This document shows positions 16,602 to 24,324 of a stretch of 64,000 nucleotides of DNA, piece after piece. The position numbers and the translations under genes were made by a program. Source of the DNA: an uncultured Actinoplanes sp. (GTDB lineage: Bacteria > Actinomycetota > Actinomycetes > Mycobacteriales > Micromonosporaceae). The notes under the pieces were generated by a model. The model had not been told where the DNA came from, did not search any database, and was given only the letters and a program-made list of their open reading frames with translations. The DNA lies in NCBI RefSeq assembly GCF_934643405.1, contig NZ_CAKUCL010000004.1, positions 6,872 to 70,871 on the forward strand. Direction: 5' to 3'. The first letter of the stretch is position 1. Every line of letters starts with the position of its first letter.

Positions 16602-17900
16602 TCAACGCGCGGTGGCGCGGGAGGCGTTCTTCGCCGCGTACATCGCCATGTCGGCCTCGTGCAGCAGCGAGTCCGGGTCGGACCGGCCGGTCGCCATGCC
16701 GACGCTGGCCCGCAACGGCACCTCCACCCCGCCCAGCGTCACCCGGCCGCTCAGCTCGGCGTTCAGCGCGGCCTCCACCTCGGCCCGGCGGGCCGGGTCC
16801 AGGTCGGCCATCAGCACCGCGAACTCGTCGCCGCCCAGGCGGGCCACCGTGTCTCCGGCCCGGACGCAGCGACGCAGCCGGCTGCCCACCTCGATCAGCA
16901 GGCGGTCGCCGGTGGCGTGCCCGAATCGGTCGTTGACCGGCTTGAAGTCGTCCAGGTCGATCAGGAAGACGGTTACCGGCGTCCGGGACTGGAGGTCCGC
17001 GAGGCTCCGCATGAACAGAGCCCGGTTGGCCAGCCCGGTCAGCGCGTCGTGGAAGGCCTGCTCGGTGAGCCGGGCGGCGAGCGCGTCCCGCTCGGCCAGC
17101 AGCACGGCGATGTGCCGGAACGAGGCCGCCTGCCGGGCCACGACCAGTCCCGTGGTCACCATCGCGCCCGCGATGACCAGCCAGGACCGCCAGGTCAGCC
17201 CCTCGACCACCAGCACGCCCACGCCGGCCGCCCAGGTCACGGCCATCGCCCCGTACGGAAGCAGGCTGTAGGGCCGGACCGGCCGCTCGCCGCCGGCGGC
17301 ACCCGCCCGGGTGATCCGGGCGACCGTGAAGACCGCCAGCAGGAAGACGCCCGGCTGGCAGAGCAGCCTGACGACCAGGTCGATCACCCAGTGGGTGTCG
17401 TGCGCGCCGGACGGGAGACGGATCAGCAGGATGCCCGTCGTGATCGCGCCGGCCATCACGGTGGCCACGTCCATCCGCAGGCCGGAACGCTGCCCGCAGG
17501 GATGGCTGAGCAGGCCGCCGAGCGCCAGGATCATGCCGGCGAGCAGGCAGATGGACTGGAAGGTGCTGCCCCGGGCGTCGTCCGGGCCCGCCGTGCGGCC
17601 GAGCCCGGACGCGAGCTGGTAGGCGTCGCCCACGGTCCAGACCACGGCGGCCGCGCAGACCAGTCCCCACAGCCGGCGTCCGTCCCCGCTCTGCCGCACG
17701 GCGATCTGCCGGGTCAGCACCGCGCACCCGCCGTGGACCACGGTCATCGCGATCCAGAACGCGGTCTGCGCCGGTCGCCGGTCCTGGCCGCCGCCGAACA
17801 GCGCGGACAACGGCGGTGCGACGACGGCGACCAGGACGAGCAGTGTCAGCAACGGGTCCGCGCGGCCTGGGCCGGGTCGCACCGTTCCGGGCGAAATCAT
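16602..17900 (-). CDS. Membrane-bound GGDEF diguanylate cyclase
   Basis: Residues 1-265 contain about seven to eight predicted membrane helices, and a cytoplasmic GGDEF domain follows. The domain is intact: DALTGLANR, LIDLDDFKPVNDRFGH (metal Asp315, substrate-binding Asn/Asp), and G356-G-D-E-F360. An RxxD inhibitory site (R347-A-G-D350) sits exactly five residues before GGDEF, so product inhibition by c-di-GMP is expected. No EAL domain is present. The membrane part does not match a sensor family that I recognise. ATG at 17900 is favoured over GTG at 17906 by a GGGG about six bases upstream. It is predicted to synthesise c-di-GMP, a developmental signal in filamentous actinobacteria. Confidence 0.93.
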   Translation of the reverse strand: MISPGTVRPGPGRADPLLTLLVLVAVVAPPLSALFGGGQDRRPAQTAFWIAMTVVHGGCAVLTRQIAVRQSGDGRRLWGLVCAAAVVWTVGDAYQLASGLGRTAGPDDARGSTFQSICLLAGMILALGGLLSHPCGQRSGLRMDVATVMAGAITTGILLIRLPSGAHDTHWVIDLVVRLLCQPGVFLLAVFTVARITRAGAAGGERPVRPYSLLPYGAMAVTWAAGVGVLVVEGLTWRSWLVIAGAMVTTGLVVARQAASFRHIAVLLAERDALAARLTEQAFHDALTGLANRALFMRSLADLQSRTPVTVFLIDLDDFKPVNDRFGHATGDRLLIEVGSRLRRCVRAGDTVARLGGDEFAVLMADLDPARRAEVEAALNAELSGRVTLGGVEVPLRASVGMATGRSDPDSLLHEADMAMYAAKNASRATAR

Positions 17901-17990
17901 GGCCACCCCGATCCCCTCGTCCTCCGCGACCGGCCGGCCGGGAGGCTGCCCGGGTAGATCGGCGCAACAGGAAGGAACCTGAGCAGTCCG

Positions 17991-19166
17991 TCAGACCTGG
18001 TGGTCCAGGATCCACGCGGCCGGATCGCCCTTGCGGTGTACCAGCTTCATGATCAGCGGCAGCATGGCGTCCCGCAGCGCCGCGCCGATCGGCCCGGCGG
18101 TCTTGCCGCTGTTGCCGCGCCGGCCGAACGCCACCACCTTCTCCACCCGGCGGCGTCGCCGCTGCTCGTAGCCGGCCAGCGCACCGGGCAGCTCGCCGGT
18201 GGCGACGCAGCGGCCGAGTGTCACCGCGTCCTCGATGGCCATCGACGCCCCCTGCCCCGACGAGGGGGACACGGCGTGCGCCGCGTCGCCCAGCAGCACC
18301 ACCCGATCGCTGTGCCAGACCGGCACCCGCGGCATGTCGTCGGTGTTCCAGGGGCCGAGCGCCTCCGGCGTGGCCCGGATGATCGCCGCGGCCGGTGCCG
18401 CGTCACCGGCGAAGAGCTCCAGCAGGTACGCGCGCCAGGACGCCGGGGTGTACTCCCCGCCGGTGAGCGGCTCGCGGCGCGGCGGATTCGCGAACCACCA
18501 GACCGAGCCGTCCGGGGCCACGCTCCAGCCGAAGAAGGCGCGCCTGCCGAACGTCATGTGCACCAGTCCGGGCGTGCGGTCCAGGTCGGCGTCGACGGGC
18601 CCCTCGGTGAAACCCCCGGCGTTGAGCAGGCCGAGATAGGCGGGCGCCGGGCCGCCCGGGTTCAGGATCTCCCGGGTACGGGACCGGATCCCGTCCGCCC
18701 CGGCCAGGAGCCCGCCGCGGGCCGTCGAGCCGTCCCGGAAGGTGACGGTCACCCCGTCCGGCTCCTCCCGGAAGCTTTCGAGCCGCTTGCCGTACTCGAT
18801 CGGGATCCCCCGCTCGGTCGCCGCCGCCCGCAAGGCCGCGTACAGATCCAGCCGCTTGATGGTCGTGGTGACCGTGCCGTCCGCGGTGGGACCGCCGAGC
18901 GGCAGCAGGGCCAGCCGCCGCCCCGCGCCGTTGGCGAGCGTGAGGGTGGGGGTCGGATACCCGGCGGCGAGCAGCTTCCCCGGGTCCAGGTCGAGTGCCC
19001 GCAGGGCGGTGAGCCCGTTGACCGCGACGGTGAGGAACGCGCCGCGCTCATCGGCATCGGCCGCGCGGCCCTCGTAGATGCGCGGCGACCATCCGGCCCG
19101 GTGCAGGGCGATGGCCGCGACGGTGCCGGCGATGCCCCCGCCGGCCATCAACGCTTTTTTAGTCAT
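17991..19166 (-). CDS. FAD-dependent aromatic monooxygenase/oxidoreductase, PadR-controlled
   Basis: A 391-residue flavoprotein of the p-hydroxybenzoate hydroxylase class. The FAD Rossmann motif is MAGGGIAGTVAAIALHRAG, the DG motif is GADGIRSRTR, and the second FAD motif is VVLLGDAAHAVSPSSGQGASMAIEDA. It probably hydroxylates or modifies a small aromatic or drug-like molecule; members of this group include tetracycline- and rifampicin-modifying enzymes, but the substrate cannot be read from sequence. ATG at 19166 is chosen: a -35 TTGACG (19202-19197) and a -10 CATAGT (19178-19173) put the transcription start at or beside this ATG, so the mRNA may be leaderless. It is divergent from a PadR regulator. 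Confidence 0.87.
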   Translation of the reverse strand: MTKKALMAGGGIAGTVAAIALHRAGWSPRIYEGRAADADERGAFLTVAVNGLTALRALDLDPGKLLAAGYPTPTLTLANGAGRRLALLPLGGPTADGTVTTTIKRLDLYAALRAAATERGIPIEYGKRLESFREEPDGVTVTFRDGSTARGGLLAGADGIRSRTREILNPGGPAPAYLGLLNAGGFTEGPVDADLDRTPGLVHMTFGRRAFFGWSVAPDGSVWWFANPPRREPLTGGEYTPASWRAYLLELFAGDAAPAAAIIRATPEALGPWNTDDMPRVPVWHSDRVVLLGDAAHAVSPSSGQGASMAIEDAVTLGRCVATGELPGALAGYEQRRRRRVEKVVAFGRRGNSGKTAGPIGAALRDAMLPLIMKLVHRKGDPAAWILDHQV

Positions 19167-19202
19167 ATACTGACTATGCATACCATGACTAAGAATCGTC
19201 AA
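19160..19202 (-). promoter_or_regulatory. Monooxygenase promoter with overlapping palindrome, likely PadR operator
   Basis: On the minus strand TTGACG and CATAGT are spaced by 18 bp and point at the monooxygenase ATG (19166). A palindrome TAGTCATATACTGACTA (19160-19176; arms TAGTCA/TGACTA) overlaps the -10 region and start codon, and another TGACTA-like element lies at 19186-19192. A repressor bound here would block the monooxygenase and could also affect the divergent PadR gene. Confidence 0.5.
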
Positions 19203-19219
19203 CCCACTAAGCTGACGGC

Positions 19220-19828
19220 GTGGTCACCGCCTCCGAACCGCGCCGATCGACGCTGGGACTGGTCCTGCTGGCGTTGCTGATGGAGGCGCCGATGCACCCC
19301 TACCGGATGCAGCAGGTGATCAAGGAGCGCGGGCAGGACCAGCTCGTCAACGTGGCCCAGCGCAACAGCGTCTACCAGGCGCTCGAGCGCCTGGTGCGGG
19401 ACGGCCTGGCGCGTCCGGCGGGCACCACGCGGGAGGCGGGCCGGCCGGAGCGGACCGTCTACGAGATCACCGAATCCGGCGCCGTGACGATGCGCCGCTG
19501 GCTGACCGGCATGCTGCCGGCGCCGGCCCGCGAGTTCCCCGAGTTTCCGGCGGCGCTGGCGTTCATCGCCGTGCTGGCCCCCGATCAGGTTCGCGACCTG
19601 CTGGCCGAACGCCTGACGGAGCAGACCCGGCGGCTGGCGGCGTTGCGCGCGCAGGCGCCGCCCGGCCTGCCCCGGCTGTTCCTGATCGAGGACGAGTACC
19701 GCGCGGCGATGCTGACCGCCGAGATCGCGTGGCTCGAGGGCGTCGTGGCCGACCTCGCCGACGGCCGGCTGACCTGGGATCTCCGGCTGATCCGAGAGAC
19801 CCTCGAGGAGTTCGCTACAGGCCCTTGA
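19220..19828 (+). CDS. PadR-family transcriptional regulator
   Basis: The N-terminal winged helix (GLVLLALLMEAPMHPYRMQQVIKE, then NSVYQALERLVRDGLARPAG and the wing GRPERTVYEITESG) is typical of PadR repressors. A C-terminal helical dimerisation domain of about 100 residues makes this the longer (subfamily 1) type. These proteins repress a neighbouring detoxification or efflux gene until a phenolic or drug-like ligand binds. The divergent FAD monooxygenase is the obvious target. The start is GTG at 19220. The 3' end overlaps the convergent meaB gene by 14 bp. Confidence 0.88.
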   Translation: MVTASEPRRSTLGLVLLALLMEAPMHPYRMQQVIKERGQDQLVNVAQRNSVYQALERLVRDGLARPAGTTREAGRPERTVYEITESGAVTMRRWLTGMLPAPAREFPEFPAALAFIAVLAPDQVRDLLAERLTEQTRRLAALRAQAPPGLPRLFLIEDEYRAAMLTAEIAWLEGVVADLADGRLTWDLRLIRETLEEFATGP

Positions 19829-20768
19829 CCAGCTCTTCGGCGGCCGCGTACGGGTCCAGGTCGCCGGCCGCGACGGCGGCGGCGAGCGTGGTCAGGGCGC
19901 TGCCCTCGCGCAGGTTGCCGATCCGGGCCCGCAGCGTGCCGAGCGCGATCGCCTCGACCTCGACCGCGGCCCGGCGCTCGCGGCGCTTCTGCAGATTGCC
20001 GGTCGCGTCGAGCCAGGCGCGGTGCTTGCCGATGGCCGCGACCACGTCCGCGACGCCCTCCCCCTTGACCGCCGTGGCGCGCACGACCTGCGGCCGCCAG
20101 TCGCCGGCCGCGCGCTCGCCGAGGCCGAGCATGCCCTGGATGTCGCGGTAGGTGGCGTCCGCGCCGGGGCGGTCCGCCTTGTTGATCACGAAGACGTCGG
20201 CGATCTCCAGGACGCCCGCCTTGACGGCCTGGATCGCGTCGCCCATCCCGGGGGCCAGCAGCACCAGCGTGGTGTCGGCGAGGGAGGCGATCTCGACCTC
20301 GGCCTGACCCACGCCGACGGTCTCGACCAGGATCACGTCGCAGCCGGCGCCTTCCAGAACCCGTACGGCCTGGGGTGTGGCCGCCGCCAGACCGCCCAGC
20401 TGGCCCCGGCTCGACATGGAGCGGATGTAGACGCCGCGGTCGGTGGTGTGCTCCTGCATGCGGACCCGGTCACCGAGGATGGCCCCGCCGGTGAACGGGC
20501 TGGACGGGTCGACCGCCAGCACGCCGACCCGGCGCCCCTCGCCCCGCAGCTGCTTGACCAGCTCGTTGGTGGTGGTCGACTTGCCCACGCCGGGCGAACC
20601 GGTCAGCCCGACCACCTGGGCACCACCGGCGTAGGGCGCGAGGGCGGCGGCGACCTCGGGCAGTGCCGGGTCGCCGTTCTCCACCAGGCTGATCAGCCGG
20701 GCGACCGACCGCGCGTCGCCCTCCCGCGCCTTGCCGACCAGGACCGGGATGTCGTACCGGCGGCTCAC
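19815..20768 (-). CDS. meaB: MeaB/ArgK-type G-protein chaperone of B12-dependent acyl-CoA mutase
   Basis: MeaB proteins protect and reload adenosylcobalamin-dependent mutases using GTP. The 317-residue protein has the P-loop [17 protein letters not shown], the [18 protein letters not shown] region, [12 protein letters not shown] (switch region), and the guanine-specificity motif NKAD. The expected client is the isobutyryl-CoA mutase or a methylmalonyl-CoA mutase; only the former is in the window. The GTG start at 20768 overlaps the thiolase stop (GTGA), so the two genes are translationally coupled. Its last 14 bases overlap the convergent padR gene. Next to thiolase and epimerase, the layout matches the Streptomyces arrangement near scy/filP. 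Confidence 0.95.
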   Translation of the reverse strand: MSRRYDIPVLVGKAREGDARSVARLISLVENGDPALPEVAAALAPYAGGAQVVGLTGSPGVGKSTTTNELVKQLRGEGRRVGVLAVDPSSPFTGGAILGDRVRMQEHTTDRGVYIRSMSSRGQLGGLAAATPQAVRVLEGAGCDVILVETVGVGQAEVEIASLADTTLVLLAPGMGDAIQAVKAGVLEIADVFVINKADRPGADATYRDIQGMLGLGERAAGDWRPQVVRATAVKGEGVADVVAAIGKHRAWLDATGNLQKRRERRAAVEVEAIALGTLRARIGNLREGSALTTLAAAVAAGDLDPYAAAEELVKGL

Positions 20769-21952
20769 GAGGCGGCGGGCACCTTGATGATCAGGGCGTC
20801 GCCCTGGCCGCCACCGCCGCACAGACCGGCCGCACCCAGCCCGCCGCCGCGGCGGCGCAGCTCGAGGGCGAGGGTCAGCACGATGCGCGCGCCGGACATG
20901 CCGATCGGGTGACCCAGCGCGATGGCGCCGCCGTTGACGTTCACCATCTCCTCGTCGACCTTGAGCTCGCGCATGGACTGGATGACCACCTGCGCGAACG
21001 CCTCGTTGATCTCGATCAGGTCGAGGTCGTCGACGCTCTGGCCGGCCTTCTGCAGCGCGTGCTTGATCGCGTTCGCCGGCTGCGACTGCAGCGACGAGTC
21101 GGGGCCGGCGACGTTGCCGTGCGAGGTGATCTCGGCGAGCCAGGTGAGTCCGAGCTCCTCGGCCTTGGCCTTGCTCATCACCACGACCGCGGCGGCGCCG
21201 TCGGAGATCGGGGACGCGCTGCCCGCGGTGATCGTGCCGCCCTCGACGAAGGCCGGGCGCAACCGGGCCAGCGTCTCGGCCGTGGTGTCCGGCCGGACGC
21301 CCTCGTCGGTGTCCACCACCGGGTCCTTCTCGCGCTGGCCGGCCTTGACCGCGACGATCTCCTCGGCGAAGCGGCCCTCGCGCTGGGCCGCGGCGGCCCG
21401 CTGGTGGCTCAGCGCGGCGAAGGCGTCCTGCTCGGCGCGGGTGATGCCGAAGCGGACACCGCTGCGCTCGGTCGACTCGCCCATGGAGATGCCCTCCCAC
21501 GGGTCGACCAGGCCGTCGAACGCCATGTGGTCGCGGACCAGCACGTCGCCGAACTTGGTGCCACGCCGCTGGTTCATCAGCAGGTGCGGTGCGTTGGTCA
21601 TCGACTCCATGCCGCCGGCCACCACGATGTCGAACTCGCCGGCCCGGATCAGCTGGTCGGCCAGGGCGATCGCGTCCAGCCCGGACAGGCACACCTTGTT
21701 GACCGTGACGGCCGGGGTGGTCATCGGGATGCCGGCCGCGACCGCGGCCTGCCGGGCGGTGATCTGGCCGGTCCCGGCCTGGAGCACCTGACCCATGATC
21801 ACGTACTGCACCTGGTCGGGCCGGACGCCGCCGCGCTCGAGAGCGGCTTCGATCGCGTAGCCGCCGAGCGTCGTGGCCGGCACGTCCTTGAGGTTGCCGA
21901 GCAGGCGGCCCATCGGGGTGCGGGCGCCGCTCACGATCACCGAGCTGGTCAC
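20765..21952 (-). CDS. Acetyl-CoA acetyltransferase (thiolase)
   Basis: The enzyme condenses two acetyl-CoA or cleaves 3-ketoacyl-CoA. The 395-residue sequence has the nucleophile Cys88 in [14 protein letters not shown], the [13 protein letters not shown] region, [14 protein letters not shown] with the catalytic His, and [14 protein letters not shown] with the second active-site Cys. It reads into meaB with a 4-base overlap. GTG at 21952 ([19 protein letters not shown]) gives the normal thiolase N-terminus; an upstream in-frame extension to 22087 would run through the divergent promoter region and is rejected. Length and motifs fit biosynthetic or short-chain thiolases. Together with the 3-hydroxybutyryl-CoA dehydrogenase at 39-40 kb it could supply C4-CoA. 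Confidence 0.94.
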   Translation of the reverse strand: MTSSVIVSGARTPMGRLLGNLKDVPATTLGGYAIEAALERGGVRPDQVQYVIMGQVLQAGTGQITARQAAVAAGIPMTTPAVTVNKVCLSGLDAIALADQLIRAGEFDIVVAGGMESMTNAPHLLMNQRRGTKFGDVLVRDHMAFDGLVDPWEGISMGESTERSGVRFGITRAEQDAFAALSHQRAAAAQREGRFAEEIVAVKAGQREKDPVVDTDEGVRPDTTAETLARLRPAFVEGGTITAGSASPISDGAAAVVVMSKAKAEELGLTWLAEITSHGNVAGPDSSLQSQPANAIKHALQKAGQSVDDLDLIEINEAFAQVVIQSMRELKVDEEMVNVNGGAIALGHPIGMSGARIVLTLALELRRRGGGLGAAGLCGGGGQGDALIIKVPAAS

Positions 21953-22012
21953 GGGTGTTCCGTTCTGGTCGAAGGTCTCATCGAGGGCCTGGCCGGAGGG
22001 AGGCCCTGCTGG

Positions 22013-22030
22013 CCTTAACGGCCGTTTAGG
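22013..22030. promoter_or_regulatory. 18-bp palindrome between thiolase and epimerase
   Basis: CCTTAACGGCCGTTTAGG is symmetric except for one base pair, with a perfect AACGGCCGTT core. It lies in the 91-bp divergent gap, 60 bp from the thiolase GTG and 13 bp before the epimerase ATG. Its position suits a repressor that controls both directions; the binding protein is unknown. Confidence 0.45.
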
Positions 22031-22043
22031 CAAGACTAGTGTG

Positions 22044-22541
22044 ATGAACGGGATGACTCCTAACGCCCCCGGCCCCGAGAATGTCACATTCGCCGATGTC
22101 GGACTGCTCCGCGTCGATCACGTCGGGATCGCGGTGCCGGACCTGGACACGGCGCTCCGCTTCTACGCCGAGACGTTCGGTATGCATGCGGTGCACGAAG
22201 AGACCAACGAGGACCAAGGCGTACGCGAGGCGATGCTCGCCGTCGGCGACGGCGACGGGCCGCGGATCCAGTTGCTGGCCCCGGCCCGGCCCGACTCGGC
22301 GATCGCGAAGTTCCTCGACCGCGCCGGTCCCGGGCTGCAACAACTCGCCTACACGGTGTCCGATGTCGAGGCCACCTCGGCGGCGTTGCGGGCCCGTGGC
22401 CTGCGGCTGCTCTACGACACACCACGGCGCGGGACGGCCGGTTCCCGGATCAACTTCGTCCACCCCAAGGACGCCGGCGGAGTTTTGGTGGAATTGGTGG
22501 AGCCTGCCGGATCTGTACGCCCGACGGGTGAATCATCCTGA
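22044..22541 (+). CDS. mce: Methylmalonyl-CoA epimerase (VOC fold)
   Basis: The enzyme interconverts (2R)- and (2S)-methylmalonyl-CoA in propionate metabolism. Two beta-alpha-beta-beta-beta VOC modules are visible. Candidate metal ligands are His26 (VDHVGIAV), Gln76 (RIQLLAP) and the Glu of LVELVEP. Where many epimerases have a His pair in the strand GxHHxA, this protein reads [27 protein letters not shown] is typical of the actinobacterial epimerase. The start may be ATG 22044 or 22053; a short leader or leaderless transcript is possible. It is divergent from thiolase-meaB and is followed by a hairpin terminator and the coiled-coil genes. Confidence 0.92.
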   Translation: MNGMTPNAPGPENVTFADVGLLRVDHVGIAVPDLDTALRFYAETFGMHAVHEETNEDQGVREAMLAVGDGDGPRIQLLAPARPDSAIAKFLDRAGPGLQQLAYTVSDVEATSAALRARGLRLLYDTPRRGTAGSRINFVHPKDAGGVLVELVEPAGSVRPTGESS

Positions 22542-22627
22542 CGTGCCGGACACCGGCTGGCAGGATCGGGGGTATCGGCGCCCCGGCCTGGGACGATGAT
22601 CACCCCCACCACGGATACAGCAGGTGA

Positions 22628-22656
22628 CGGCCCGGCGGGCGATGCCTGCCGGGCCG
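22628..22656 (+). terminator. Hairpin terminator after the epimerase gene
   Basis: CGGCCCGGCGGGC (22628-22640) pairs with GCCTGCCGGGCCG (22644-22656): a 13-bp stem with one G-U pair and a 3-nt loop. No T-tract follows. The remainder of the 22542-22768 gap should hold the promoter of the coiled-coil gene, but no convincing pair of hexamers was seen. Confidence 0.65.
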
Positions 22657-22768
22657 CCGCTGGCAGCGGGCCGGGCGGGACTCCCGGCCAGCTCAAAGCT
22701 GATCTACGTGTCCGTTCTGATGCCCGTTCGGTCTTGCGTGGCCGAAGTGTCTTCGCCAGGATGGCCCA

Positions 22769-24082
22769 ATGCCCCAGCAGCAGGATCCCAATCTGGCATT
22801 TTTCGACACCGCGAATTCGCAGACCGACTTCACTGTGGTGCTTCGCGGTTACGACCGTCACCAGGTCGATTCGCACCTGGGCCGGCTGATCGCCGCGCTC
22901 AATCAGTCCGAGCAGGCTCGTGGTGAGGCCGAGCAGCGGATGAACGACGCGCAGCGCCGGCTGCGCCAGGCCGAGCAGCGGCTCGCCGCGCTCGAGCAGA
23001 AGCTTGCCGACAGCAACAAGCTGCTGGAGGAGAACAACCGGCCGACGCTCTCCGGGCTGGGCACCCGGGTCGAGCAGATCCTGCGGCTGGCCGAGGAACA
23101 GGCGAACGACCACCGCAGCGAGGCCAAGCGAGAGTCCGAGGGCATCCTCTCCGCGGCGCGCCTCGAGGCCCGGGAGATCACCGACAAGGCTCGGGCCGAG
23201 GCCGCCGCCATGAAGGCGACCGCCGAGCGCGAGGCCGGCCAGGTGCGCACGCACGCCGAGCGCGAGGCGGCCGAGGCCCGGGTGCAGGCCCGCCGTGAGG
23301 CGGACACGCTGCGCTCGGACGCCGACCGCGAGACCAAGCAGCTGCGCACGGTCACCGCGCACGAGGTCGCCGAGCTGAAGTCGACGGTGGAGCGCGAGGT
23401 GGCGTCGCTGCGCGCCACCGCTGAGCGGGAGATCACACAGCTGCGCGCCAAGGCCTCCCGCGAGGCCGAGGAGAAGCGCGCCGAGGCGACCAAGCTGCTC
23501 ACCGACGCGCGTGACAAGCGTGACAAGGACCTCCAGTCGCTCGCGCTGGAGATCGCCGAGCGCCGGGAGAAGGCGGAGAGCGAGGAGGCCGCCCGGCACG
23601 CCGCCCAGGTCAACGCCACGCAGAAGATGGTGGCCGAGGCCGAGGAGCGCGCCCGCGCCGCGGAGGACCGCTCCAAGGAGATCGAGCAGCGCGCCGAGCA
23701 GCGCCGGGTCGAGTCGGAGCGCAATGCCGCCGAGACGACCGAGAAGGCCCGCGCTCTCGCGGAGAAGACGGTGACCGAGGCCCGGGCCGAGGCGCAGCGC
23801 CTGCTCAGCGAGGCCCGCACCGAGGCCGAGCTGACCACCCAGGCGGCCAAGCGCGAGGTCGAGGACCTGACCCGCCAGAAGGACGCGGTCACCAACCAGC
23901 TCGGTCAGATGCTGTCCGGCCTGTCCGGGCTGGTGCCCGGCGTCGCCCCGGCCAAGCCGGAGGCGGCCGCCGCCGCGGCCGCGGCTCAGGGCGCGGCCAA
24001 GTCGGAGGCGCCGGCCCAGCGGGCGGCCGAGCAGCCGAAGGCCGACCAGGACAAAACGGTCACTGCCAAGACCAACTCCTGA
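22769..24082 (+). CDS. Long coiled-coil protein, Scy/DivIVA-like polar-growth scaffold (first of two)
   Basis: The first 60 or so residues resemble the DivIVA-type N-terminal motif (FTVVLRGYDRHQVDSHLGRLIAAL). About 300 residues of almost uninterrupted charged coiled coil follow (repeated Glu/Arg/Ala blocks such as AEREAGQVRTHAEREAAEARV), and then an Ala/Pro/Lys-rich tail. No enzymatic domain or membrane helix is seen. In Streptomyces, Scy and FilP are long coiled-coil proteins that organise the hyphal tip with DivIVA, and their genes lie beside the epimerase-thiolase-meaB group; the same neighbours occur here. This protein (437 residues) is much shorter than Scy. ATG at 22769 has AGGA 7 bases upstream. 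The function is inferred from fold and synteny. Confidence 0.75.
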   Translation: MPQQQDPNLAFFDTANSQTDFTVVLRGYDRHQVDSHLGRLIAALNQSEQARGEAEQRMNDAQRRLRQAEQRLAALEQKLADSNKLLEENNRPTLSGLGTRVEQILRLAEEQANDHRSEAKRESEGILSAARLEAREITDKARAEAAAMKATAEREAGQVRTHAEREAAEARVQARREADTLRSDADRETKQLRTVTAHEVAELKSTVEREVASLRATAEREITQLRAKASREAEEKRAEATKLLTDARDKRDKDLQSLALEIAERREKAESEEAARHAAQVNATQKMVAEAEERARAAEDRSKEIEQRAEQRRVESERNAAETTEKARALAEKTVTEARAEAQRLLSEARTEAELTTQAAKREVEDLTRQKDAVTNQLGQMLSGLSGLVPGVAPAKPEAAAAAAAAQGAAKSEAPAQRAAEQPKADQDKTVTAKTNS

Positions 24083-24166
24083 GTAATTCGCCACTGACCG
24101 CTCCGGTTGCGAGGACCCGTCGGGTACGCAACGGTTGAACGGAGCGGCGGTCTTACCGACGAAGCG

Positions 24167-24195
24167 GGCCGTGCCGGAGTTGCTCCGGTACGGCC
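24167..24195 (+). terminator. Hairpin terminator between the two coiled-coil genes
   Basis: GGCCGTGCCGGAG (24167-24179) pairs with CTCCGGTACGGCC (24183-24195), a 13-bp stem with one G-U pair and loop TTG. A second, bulged inverted repeat (CCGCTCCG...CGGAGCGG, about 24096-24147) lies just before it. The two coiled-coil genes are therefore probably separate transcription units. Confidence 0.65.
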
Positions 24196-24324
24196 TGACT
24201 CGTTCTCGCCGCGTAGCCTTAAGCTTCTGCAGGCCGGCTCAGACAAATCACAACTAGACGCATCCTCGGTCGGACGGTGTGTACCGGTTCTTTCCGAGAT
24301 GGTGCGTATGTGAGGATGGACAGC

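Noticed and set aside
14097..17957. A 1286-codon open frame on the plus strand opposite icmA, the GNAT gene and the cyclase
   Set aside because: Antisense to three convincing genes, with composition typical of a shadow frame.
21953..22087. An N-terminal extension of the thiolase starting at 22087
   Set aside because: It would run through the divergent promoter region and the palindrome and precede the normal thiolase N-terminus.
14304..22541. A cobalamin riboswitch controlling the B12-related genes
   Set aside because: The leaders of icmA, thiolase-meaB, the epimerase and the adenosyltransferase are too short, and no B12-box-like sequence was seen.
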